Assembly: GCA_945910005.1 (NCBI GenBank)
Contig: OX246740.1
Span: 54,466,638 to 54,530,637, forward strand
Length of the DNA stretch: 64,000 bases
Direction: 5' to 3'
DNA from: Isoperla grammatica
Lineage: Eukaryota > Arthropoda > Insecta > Plecoptera > Perlodidae
The notes under the pieces were generated by a model. That model saw only the letters and a program-made list of their open reading frames with translations. It did not search any database and was not told the origin of the DNA. The translations under genes were made by a program, and so were the position numbers. Below, in pieces: positions 22,254 through 34,200 of this stretch (its first letter is position 1; every line of letters starts with the position of its first letter).

Positions 22254-25200
22254 CTATCCAGAGATAATAACCAATTATGAATCCTAGAGTATGACAAAAC
22301 AAAACAAAACAAACGCTAGATAGAAAAACATGGGGATATGTAGCCAACCAAAATTGGTGGCCAATTCCTAAAAGGTAGAAACACTATATAGTTTAATTCC
22401 AACGTACATGCTTTATACAAATTTGAGGTTATGTAAGTAGGTGCCAATCAGCTGGAATGGTATATAATGTGAGGAAAGGATCCAACAGCCACTTGGTGTA
22501 GTAAGATGACGGATTTGCGAGTTTGAATTACACATAAAAAACATAATACAAATATAACGAGACGTTTCGCCTGAGGTTTAGTTCACTCGAGAGAAGAATG
22601 GCAGTTGTGAGAATGACGAGAATGGCGAGAGAAGAATGACAGTAGCCATTCTTCTCTCCAGTGAACAAGACCTCAGTTGAAACGTCTTGTTATATTTGTA
22701 TTATGTTTTTTATGTGTACTTCAAACTCGCAAATCCGTCATCTTACACCAAGGTAAGCTGTTGGATCCTTTCCTCACATTATATACCACTTATACAAATT
22801 TGAGTTAAAATGTACAACTTATACTCTAACTAGCCTACTATGAAATGTCTTGTGAACAAAAAAGGTCCAATACATTTCTTCTACTGTTAAATGACCTAAT
22901 GGTTGGGTATGTCTTTAAACACAAAATAATATTATTAACAACAACAAAACATCTTGTAGCCAGAACAGCACGACACCTGCCGTGAAGCGTGACACTCGTA
23001 ACGAGCGGCGAACCAAGTCGTAAAACAAGTAACAACCCACCTGTCGTCTGTGTCCGAGTCCAGCTCGGGGACCGGAGACGCAACTCCGGACTCCGGTTCC
23101 CGTTCCCGGATCTGCGGAGCGTCCACCGTCCGCTTCCGGGGGTTGAAGATGTCCGGGTCCAGTCCGTCCAGCGTGACCACGAACTGGGGGCTGCTCGCTC
23201 TCCCCCCGGCCCCCGACCTAGAATTATACATTACATTTGAATCACTAACTGGTTTGGAATTGGTTGGAAAAGGCAAGTCCTAACTATTAAAATATCTAAG
23301 GATACTAAAAAAGCAGTTTTTAGCCAACATTTAGTGCAAAAAAAACTGCAAAAAAATGCTATCATTACGCTTGTCATTGGAGAAACCAATTAAAGTCTTC
23401 AGGCTTCATAGTCCTCCCTACCGCTGGGGGCGCCCATTGTTGCCAGGTAACAATTTCACGCATGTTATTTCGCATATAGCAAACAAGTAGCAACAACGGG
23501 CGCCTCTACGGGTAGGGAACGACTGGGAATACGGACCGTAATGATTCATTTGGTTTCCCTAAATGACAACCGTACCTATAAAAGTTTGTCTCCGGATTTC
23601 AACGCGATATTTCACGAGCTCGGTAAGCTACTCACTTGCGATACAAGACGCTAAGAGCTCGGTAAGCTACTCACTTGTGCAGCGTCTTGATCCCGGCGCT
23701 GATCTTGGTCGGGACGTACTCCTCCTCTATCGGCGACACGTTGCCGAGGTTCGAGTCTCCGTTCGAGGCCGTAGTCTCGACCGGGTCGACGTCGTCGTCG
23801 AAGATCTCCTCGAACACGACGTCGTCCTCCTCGTCCGGCTCGACCTTCTCGGCCGCAGCCGCTGCTCGGTCGTCTGGAACCGTTCGTTCGGTCACACCGT
23901 GAGAATCTATCTCGAGCAATTCTCTTGCTGCAAACCCATGTGCATTGTGCATTGCTATGTCTGCGGCCTACAGTAGAGTTCCGCGGGAGTCTACACCATG
24001 GCCACACCATTTACCCCCGCCGTTATGGACATCCATAGATACGTTGAAAGATAAGCTAACCTGGGGTTTCTTGTTTTCCTAGAACGATCGGACCTCATCG
24101 CCTTGAAGAATGTGATGAGTGTATTCAGTCATCTGAATTCCTCGTCTTTTGCTCGAGTTTGAATGGAGATAATTGCTCGACTGGACTTTGCTCTAGGGGT
24201 GTACCAAGAAAACTATGTAAAAGATTGGTGTAAACTCCCGCAGAACTCCACTGTAGTGAGATACACATCTTCTGGCCAGGCCTCTTTTATGCTTTCCAAA
24301 ATAAGAAAACGTGCAATGTTTCGACATAAATTTATACTATAGAACAATAACTTCTTTACTTGTTTTAAATTACTGCACTGATCTGAAGAACCTAATTTAG
24401 AAAATGTCAAAATTTTGTTTAACAACTTCTATTGGAGTTTTGGTACTGGATCCATATTTATACTGTGTAGGATATGATTTAAATAGAAACACTGCAAAAA
24501 CCAAATGTCTCCTACTCTCTGGGATACACTTGGGATGCTTACCCATATTACTAACACACTCCCATATTAATTTGCATTTGTTGAGTAAAATGACGAATTT
24601 GCAGTTGAGTTGATACATATGAAAGTTGACGTTGATTAGAAATTACATAACACGATGTTTCAATATCTGGTCATAATTTAAAGTGTTGACTTGTTGACAT
24701 TGTGTTTGTATCTCCGCTCACCTTTCACCGTGATTTTCTTCACCTCCGTCGGCACCTCGACGACAATCTTCTGCCTGACCTTCCTCTCGGTGTCGACCCC
24801 CCTCCCCTCCGTCTCCTGTTTGGGCTGCGTCTCCTTCTCTCCCCCTCCCCTCTTGTTCTCCTCGAATCCCCCCTCCTCGTCCTCTCCTTCTTCGTCCTGC
24901 TCGACCGCCTGTTTCGGAGGGTTCGAGACGGTGATGTTGATCTTCTCCAGCGGCTGAGCAGAGTTGCCGCGGTACTTCCGCGTGAATAAGCTGTCGGCGC
25001 GCTGCGACAAACAAGCCGAGACTTTGTAACGACGAAGATTTTTTTAAATTAAAAAAATGACAAAAAAGTATTATGGTATAGTAGTAGTATTCTTTATTAT
25101 AGCATATCTTGCTATTTTGCATCATTACATTACATCATTATTTCATACATACATACATACATACATACATACATACATACATACATACATACAAGCCCAT

Positions 25201-28200
25201 GAAACATAATAAAATAAATAAAATATAAGATACTAAACTAAATTTTGTCCCAGTAAAATACTCTTTCACCTGGGAAGGCTACTAATTTTCCTTCATTAAT
25301 AAGTTTACAACAGTTTCTTCTAAAACTACTTATACTACCTTTTCTAATTTCAAGGGGTATGCAGTTAAAAATACGTATACCTTTTTCAAACAATGAACCT
25401 CCCTCTACTTTTTTATTAGAATTTCTTTTCACAAAAATATTTGCATTTTTTCTTGTATTATAATGATGGATTTCATTATTCCTTATTACTAGATTACTTA
25501 AATAGTCAGGGACAAGTCCATGTGTTAACTTAAAAATAAGCACTAGTGTATTAAGCACTATACGTTGTTTAATCCTAAGCCAATGTAATACCTCACACAT
25601 TTTAGCTATTGAAGTGTCACGCCGAACTCCTAGAATACAGCGCATGGCCCTATTTTGGATTTTCTGGATCTTATCAATTTCGTTTTTATCTAACATAAAT
25701 AATATTGAACTACAGTAATCAACATGTGGCCCTATGATTGATTGATAAATATTAATTTTTGATTCAGTATTTAAACATCCACCTAATCTCCTTAATAGTC
25801 CCACCTTCCTTGACATCTTAGCAATAATGTAATTTGCATGAAGTTTGAATTTTAGATTCTGATCAAAAATTACACCCAAGTATAGAAATTCATTCACAAG
25901 TTCAATCTTTTCATTATTTATTTCTATGCTAATCATGTTCTTATCAACTTTATAGAGAACTGATTTAGTACCTATTACCATCGCCTTAGTCTTACTTACG
26001 TTTGGTTTCATCTTATTTGTTCCAAACCAGATTTCCATTGCTTTCAGATCTAAATTTATATTTTTTACCAACTGGATCATGTCTCTACCACTACATACAA
26101 TTAAAGCGTCATCCGCATATAAATAAATTTTACAATATTTAAGGACATTCCCCAAATCATTTATGTACAGTAAGAAAAACAAGGGACCTAACACAGATCC
26201 TTGAGGGACACCAAATTTATTTTCTTTTTCTTCAGAGATGAAATCTCCATACTTTACTCTTTGTGTTCTTAACTCTAAATACGATATGATCCATTTAAGC
26301 ACTGTACCTTTAAAGCCATATAATTCTAATTTTCTTATTAATATTTCCCGGTCTACCGTTTCAAATGCTCTTTTTAAGTCTAGGAACACTGCTATGGTGA
26401 ACTTTTTGTCTACCATTTCCTTCTTAATGTCATTTAATACAAACTGAATGGCCGTTTCACATCCATGCATGTCCCGGAATCCTGATTGTTCATCCACCAA
26501 TATCTTATTTCTTACAATAAATTCATTTATTTGATCCTTGACAGCATATTCCAAAACTTTTTCAAAAATATGCAATGTATTAATTGGACGGAAATTTTCT
26601 ATGTCAGTCGTATTAATTATTTTAGGTATAGGAATTATTATTGCTGATTTTAACATCCTAGGAAAAACGCCATCCTGTAATGATTTATTTATTAGTATAT
26701 CAGTTAATTTAAATTTAATGTTACTTAATGCTAGTTTAATTATATTTAGGTTAATTCCATCTTGCCATGGGGGTCATTCCGTGTCACATCAACCAAACAC
26801 TTTTTAATGACTTTGTCTGATTTTCCTGAAATTTGGCACATGGTTTGATACTATTTTGAGTAGTACATATTATTTTTTTTAGATTTTTATGACCTGTAGT
26901 TTTCGAGATATGTGGTCACCAATATTTGACCCCTGGCGCCCCCGTTTGCGCGTCGCGTCAAGCTTTTCTTAATAGCTGCTCTCCTAATTATGGTACAGAC
27001 CTCTATGAGAGCTCATTTGAAAGCTCTTGATAAGCTCTATCCAGAAAATATCATAAACAGACACTTTTATTAGCAACGAGTTGAGTCATATATACTTACA
27101 TCTGTTACAGGTCAAAGGTCAATAACTAAAATACTCCATCTTGGATTGTTTTGTAACTTTGTAATATTAATCTACATAGTATAAGTGTGATCACTTACAG
27201 AAAATTTCAGGCTGTTATTTTCAGGAGTATTTAAGATATTAATTATTTTGTACACCAGTATGAATCGTAAGGCGTTTCTGTAACCGCAAAGCTCACTCAA
27301 CATCCTGAAAGTGAATGTCAACACATATTTTTATGCATTTTATTAATGTATTAAAAATACCCATCATTGGAGGGCCTATATTATGGTAAAGCTGATTTGT
27401 TTACCTCACTTGTTCATTCTTGCTTCAACCTTTCTTGTCGCTGCATCGCTGTCTTCCTTTTTCAACTTTTATGTTTTCCCTGCACGTGCTGCTATTTACG
27501 TATTAGTTAAAGCCTTTCAAAGAACATCTTTTATAGATACAACTAATTCATCATCCTGTGCTAGATAAGTGAAGGAAGCTGATAGTCCATCCATGCGGAT
27601 ACAGGAATCTGATTTGGAGTTCGTTTGAAGTGATGATGATCTTCAAAACAAACCCAAGCCACCATTGTCCTTCATACTGTACTGTAGCAAACTCTGTGAT
27701 CTCTTTATCTCTTGTTAGGTGTTACTACCACTTCTTCACTTGAATCCGAAGTTGAGAACTGTTTCACCTTCAAAGTATTGCTTGATGTTGGGATAAATGC
27801 ATGGAAACTGCAAGTCCCAACAATAGGTTCCACTAAAGTAAGTTGAATCGATAATTTAAAGTTTGTCTATTGATTTTAATTCTTCGGTTGATTCATACAA
27901 ACTTGAAAACACTAGTTGTAAGGTTATTTTCGACCCAAATAAACAAGTCTTGAGCAGTCATTATTTCGACCTCATTTGGTCGTTGGAGATTTGCTCTTGC
28001 TGCTAGCCTCTTTACAGACCCACCAACAGCCATAGCGTGTGGCAAAGAAATGCCATTCAGTTCGAATGCCAAAATCAAGTTCATGATGACACAGGATTGC
28101 ATTTTTTTAAATAAATATATTGAGATGCTGCACCATCAAAAAAATAAATTGAGTAACATAAATTGAAATAAATTGACAAACCAATAGGCAAACTTTAAAT

Positions 28201-31200
28201 GATTGATTCAACTTATTTTAACCTAGTGTTGGGACTACACGTGTAGCAGTTTCCACGTGCATTTACCCAACTCCAAGGAATACTTTGAGAGTAAAACAAT
28301 TCTCAACTTCAAGATTCAAACAAATAAGTGGTAGTGACACCTAACAAGAGATAAAGAGATCACAGAGTTTGCTACAGTACAGTATGAAGGACAATGGTGG
28401 CTTGGGTTTGTTTTGAAGATCATCATCACTTCAAACGAACTCCAAATCAGATTCCTGTATCCGCATGGATGGACTATCAGCTTCCTTCACTTATCTAGCA
28501 CAGGATGATGAATTAGTTGTATCTATAAAAGATGTTCTTTGAAAGGCTTTAACTAATACGTAAATAGCAGCACGTGCAGGGAAAACATAAAAGTTGAAAA
28601 AGGAAGACAGCGATGCAGCGACAAGAAAGGTTGAAGCAAGAATGAACAAGTGAGGTAAACAAATCAGCTTTACCATAATATAGGCCCTCCAATGATGGGT
28701 ATTTTTAATACATTAATAAAATGCATAAAAATATGTGTTGACATTCACTTTCAGGATGTTGAGTGAGCTTTGCGGTTACAGAAACGCCTTACGATTCATA
28801 CTGGTGTACAAAATAATTAATATCTTAAATACTCCTGAAAATAACAGCCTGAAATTTTCTGTAAGTGATCACACTTATATGTAGATTAATATTACAAAGT
28901 TACAAAACAATCCAAGATGGAGTATTTTAGTTATTGACCTTTGACCTGTAACAGATGTAAGTATATATGACTCAACTCGTTGCTAATAAAAGTGTCTGTT
29001 TATGATATTTTCTGGATAGAGCTTATCAAGAGCTTTCAAATGAGCTCTCATAGAGGTCTGTACCATAATTAGGAGAGCAGCTATTAAGAAAAGCTTGACG
29101 CGACGCGCAAACGGGGGCGCCAGGGGTCAAATATTGGTGACCTCCTATCTTTTGAACTATGTGACCCAAAAATATAAAACAAATGTCAGTTAATACTTTC
29201 AATAGTGTTAACATGTAGTCAAAATCTCAAAATAATCGGAGATGGTGAAGAAAAAAAATAATCTTATTTTGGTTGATGTGACACGGAATGACCCATGGAG
29301 TAGAATCTTTTAATTTATCTGAGATTACCCTCACGACAGTACATACTTCAACTTCTTTAAACTGTTCCATCATATCAATCTCGTTAACCTTTACAAATTG
29401 TGTGGCTCTCCCGATATCTAGGCCTACATTAATATTATCAACTATTTCTTTTATACTGGTAATAAAAAAACTATTGAAACTTTCAGCAATCATTTCTTTG
29501 CCACAAATTTTTTTGCTATTGAAATATAAGTCTTTAGTTTCTTCCCCTTGTTTACCTTTATATAACATTTTTAAAATCCTCCACATCTCTTTTGGTTGGT
29601 TTTTAAATTCAGATATTTTTTCTGCATAGTAAGATCTCTTCTTTTTCCTTATTAATGCAGTTGCTTCATTTCTTTTACCTTTATATATCTCCCATGCACT
29701 TATACTTTTATTCCTTCTTGCTTCTCTAAACCAGTAATTTCGAATAGTTTGCGCTTTTTTAATATCACTATCAAACCATATGTTACTGGAATGTATTTCC
29801 TTAACCTTAAATGTTTTTATGCTACAGTAGTATATTTATCCACAGATTCATTTAGATTTGAAATTAATTCGTCTAGCATTGCATCAAGATTTGTACCCTC
29901 TTCAATATTTGGCCAGCTCTTTTCATAGATATCTTTGACAAAAAATTCCTTATGCTCTGTGGAAAGGAATAATTGTTTATAATTCCTAAAAGAGATGGTT
30001 CGTTTTTTGTTTATCCTGTACCCTAGTCCTCCTCGATTAATAGATTTAACATACTTAATATTAATCAGTCTGTGGTCTGACACAGGAATATCCAACACCT
30101 CAGTTTCAAACGTGTCACTATCTTCAACGAATGTAATTACATAGTATAGTCAATCAATGTGCTAGTCGTTATTTTCCTATCACTACCCTTACTGGCTATT
30201 TGTGCAATTCTAGTAAAGTCCTTGATAACTTGTACAACACCTAATCGTTTAAACAGTACTTTGACTTGTTTTGCATACATAGTCTCTTTCCTTAAATCTA
30301 TGTTAAAGTCACCATTTATTACTATTTTTCCATTCCCTTCTCTCAGTATATCTATCATGTTCTCCATCCTCTCGATTACATCTACTTTCCTCATATTTGG
30401 TGACACATAAGTTAAGCAATATGTCATACCGTTAAGATATCCATTTAGTATTTTGATAGTCAATGCCCACCATTTTTTTTCTACAACAACTTTACTAATA
30501 ATCTTGTAAGTTATATCTTTTAAAATATATAGGGCAATACCGCCAGTAAGTCTACTGGATGAATCTACTCTAATTAAGTTATAGCCATTCACCTCCAGCT
30601 CCCAGTCTTCAATGGCAGAAGTGAGATGGGTTTCCGATAATCCCATCATACAGGGTTTCCATTGTATAATCATATTTTCAACCTCTTCTTTCTTTGGGTA
30701 TAAACTTTGGATATTTACATATAACAACAAAGAATAATTATTGTCTAGTTCTGTATCTATATCTTTACTATTATCAGAACTAGTATTAACCCGTAAGTTG
30801 TCACATCCTGGATCTACTCCAGGTTTACTTGAGCAATTATTCGGACTAGTAGGACAATAATAATTACCTAATACTACAAGATTTTCTATTCTACTTTGGC
30901 CACTTGTACAATTTAGTTTCTCGCCATATCTATGGCCACATTTTCTTGACCTTCTGTAGGTCTAGGCCGAAGTCTTATGGTATCTCTCCATGTTTGTTCA
31001 ACACCTCTTACAATCTTAGCAAATACTTAATTTCCTTTTCTATTTAGATGGAGTCCATCCCTTCCTAAACAGTCCTTCCAAATCCACTGGTTTACATCTA
31101 CAAATGTTCCTCCTAGTTTTTGAACTACATATTCTAAATATTTGAATAAAATTATACAATTTGAAGTACACTATTGAAATTGTCTAGAATCTTATCCAAA

Positions 31201-34200
31201 TCCAATCAATAAGATGCATTCTTTTTTCCTAAGAATACCTGCAGGGCAATTCTGTATGGGCGACGATAAATTTATCAGCGGTTTTAATCGTTACTAAAGG
31301 CGAATGCAAGGCGGTGATTGGCTCATCACCTTAACTTCTAACAACTGAAACCGGTGATAAACGTATCGTAGTCCATACAGAATCGCCCTGCTGTAGATCT
31401 GCATCTGTGGAATGAATCTTCTTTTTTCCTATGCAGAGATGGCTTACTCAGCTATTCCTTTTCCTTGCTATACAATATAAAATGGCTAGTGATACGTGAA
31501 AATAGCATTTTCATTTTATAGCGTTTTGTAGCATCTATTTTTTTGACAAGATTAAAAAACTTGAGAATGAAGTTTTCTCAAATTTTTATTTTTAAATCAT
31601 GTCATACTATTAAAATTAAAATCAACCAAATTGCATTTATCATAAACAAAGTATAATTAGTACTATGTTAAATATAATAAAATAGAAAAAAAACTTTAGT
31701 TTCTACTGAAAAATAGCGCTTTGTAGCATCTATGTACACAAAACGCTATTTTCACGTACCTCTAAAAATGGCATATAAAATGGCAAATATGTATAGCCGT
31801 TTGTATCGAGCACCCGCGCGTTTACGCAGAGTAATCGCAAGACGTACCTGTGGCTCCTGCCTCTTGGGCGCGGTGGACACCGACTTCTGCGCCTCGGCCA
31901 TGGCCTTGAGCAGCAGGTTCTTGGTGGCCTGCATGGCTGCGGGCACCTTGGGTCGCGGCTTGACCCGTATCACCGACGCGACCGCGGGATTGGTCGGGTC
32001 GTACTCCTCGTCCTGCTCGTCCCGCTTCACGGCCACCACGCGCGAGAGGAGCGGGCGCTTCTTCTGCGGCACCTGCGCGACACGCGGCGTTCGGGGTAAG
32101 CTGGTGGCCTCACACGTTAGCGGGTAGTGACGTCACGAGATAACAGTAGATACTACTAAAGTTCAATCAGCCTTGAGAACCACAGTAGATGAATGCAATC
32201 GGACCCCATTGTACCCGCTAAAAGCGCCCATAAAAGGAAGGTTTACAGAAATCTGGTAAACATTCGCCTACGAAAGTCAAAGTGCGGTCAATTACAGAGC
32301 ACTGAAATGTTACAATGGTGAGGGTGAACGTATTCTAGATGCCGTTTGAGTGGGGTGGAAAGAGCATGGGGGCCGAGAGGGAACAACAGATCGAGGCTCC
32401 ATTCATCCACTATGTTTCCCAACGCTAATTCCACTATAGGAAAACGCTTTGCATGGCGCATTGAACAGTCCACGTCCACAAACATTCCTGTACTGCACTG
32501 AATGACAGCAATAGAAAATGGTGCAAAGGGCAACTGAATATTGAAGCATGTCATGTCAATTTATCATTGTCAGTTTTTAGGAGATTTGAGACGTACCCTA
32601 AAGAGAGATTAATATTAGCCCTTGGTAATTCAAACTCTGTTAACAAATTTACCATGTATATTTAGCATCAGGGTGGATAGGAAGGAAACCAACAGCTTAC
32701 CTTGTTGATGCTTGTTGTTAATTTACCTACGTATAATTCAAACAAATATGAAGTCCTTGCAGAAGGTTTAGGGAGCCTACATTGTTTAATGTTATTGTTT
32801 GCTTAACTCAAAATTTTATAATCGGAATTTGCGGTTTTAAGAGTCCCTTGAAATTTGATTTAAAGGGGAATTCCGTAGTTTTGCCGCGAACATTACCTCT
32901 TCGTCGTCGTCCGAGCGCGCTTGCTCCGCAGTCCGCTTGGAGGCGCCACCGTGCAACGCCTCGCCTGCCATCGCCTCCTTGATGTTGAGCATCCTCGACG
33001 CCTGGGCGACTCGCCTCTTGTTAGGACGTTCCGCGTCATCGTCCGAGTCGGACTGTCGCCTCTTGCCCAGTCGGTCGGCGACCCGGGACGTCGCGGGGTC
33101 GGCGACCTTCCTTCCCAGACGTTCCATCACCGTCGGCCTGGACGTTCCCTGACGTTGTTGTTGTTGTTGTTCACGGTTGTTGTTGTTGTTGTGTAGGACG
33201 GACACTGTTCGCTTGCCGTCGGGCCCCGCTGGGACGGAGGTCATTCGCTCGCCGAGTCGCTCGCGAACGCTCAGCTTGGCGGTCTCGGGTTCTTCCGGCT
33301 CCCGTCTGTCAGCGCGTCTCTCCCTGGGGGGCTCCTCATTGGCGGCGTTGGACCTGCGATCGAAAATTGAATTTTAAGTTTTGTGAATTAAGTGCAGTGA
33401 AAGAAACCAACTAGGCGTAAGGAATTTATTGGAGCGTATTGGAGAGAGAAGACTGAAATGGTTCGGACATGTCAAGAGGATGGAAAGAGAAAGATTGCCG
33501 AGGAGAATGCTAGAACTGGAGATTCCAGGTAGAAGAACGAGAGGAAGACCACGACAAAGATGGCACGACAAAGTGAGGAAGGATGTGGAAATGCGAGGAG
33601 GGGACTGGAATGTAGTTGAGGGAGAAGAGTGGTGGCAGGATAGAAGAAGATGGAGAGGCTTATCTTCAATGCCAACCCAACGCAGAGTTGGACGTGGCAA
33701 CAGATGATGATGATGGTGAAATGTTTCATGAAATATTGGAAAATGTAATGAAACATACAAACAATCACATATTCTTATATCTACTTTATTTATATGAAAG
33801 GATCTAGCGAAGTTATTCACTGGAATCAGAATGAAGCGTATTTCGGGATAATTTGGTTTGATTTCCATGTTGTGGACGGAAAGGCAAGCACAAAAAGTGT
33901 ATTTGACGAGTTTTGTAGTACTTATAAATTTAACGTATACTACTATGCTGAATAGGGTACAATTTAAAATTAATCATTCAACTTGGAAGTTTTGAAATAT
34001 TTTAAGTTGAAGTTCATTCAAATCGAAATAAGTATTTCATCTGATATTACACCCCACGCCTGGATCCCTACCTGCGAGGCGATGCGTCCCTGTCCTCAAC
34101 CGACCGCTTGCCCAGCCGGTCGGCGACCTTGAGCTTGGTCAGCTCGACCTCTCGCGGGGTCGGCCCGACAATGTCCAGCTCGTTGGGGTCGATGATGTTG

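Larger units (their letters stand above)
25145..31200 (-). mobile_element. Decayed CR1/Jockey-group non-LTR retrotransposon (LINE)
   Basis: On the minus strand the order is ORF1 remnant, endonuclease, reverse transcriptase, then a (TATG)n tail at 25145-25193. The ORF1 remnant (about 31140-30920) reads GRDGLHLNRKGN then a stop, like the SGNH-esterase segment found in ORF1 of many CR1-type elements. The endonuclease (30730-30137) has NIQSLYPKK, LSETHL and NGDFNIDL. The reverse transcriptase has LDLKRAFETVD, GVPQGSVLGPLFFLLYINDL and YADDALIV. A frameshift near 30137, stops near 29815 and the 2.5-kb insertion show it is dead. Confidence 0.88.
25002..31847 (-). other. ZC3H14 intron 7 (6.8 kb), filled with nested mobile elements
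   Basis: The intron joins exon 7 (ends QEPQ, phase 0) to exon 8 (starts RADSLFTRKYR). It contains a minus-strand LINE (about 25145-31200) split by a fold-back element (26771-29294), followed by two MITE-like palindromes (31241-31393 and 31491-31759). The inserted LINE has the same orientation as the host gene. Confidence 0.85.

Noticed and set aside
23590..23640. Alternative donor for ZC3H14 exon 9
   Set aside because: Using it adds 39 nt that begin with an in-frame TGA, so it cannot give the full protein.
27383..28676. Two copies of a 61-codon hydrophobic protein gene
   Set aside because: They are the same arm of the fold-back element read on opposite strands; no family match.
33374..33868. 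A 164-codon minus-strand gene
   Set aside because: It is the antisense of the plus-strand LINE C-terminal fragment, which has clear GHVxRM and RGRPRxRW motifs.
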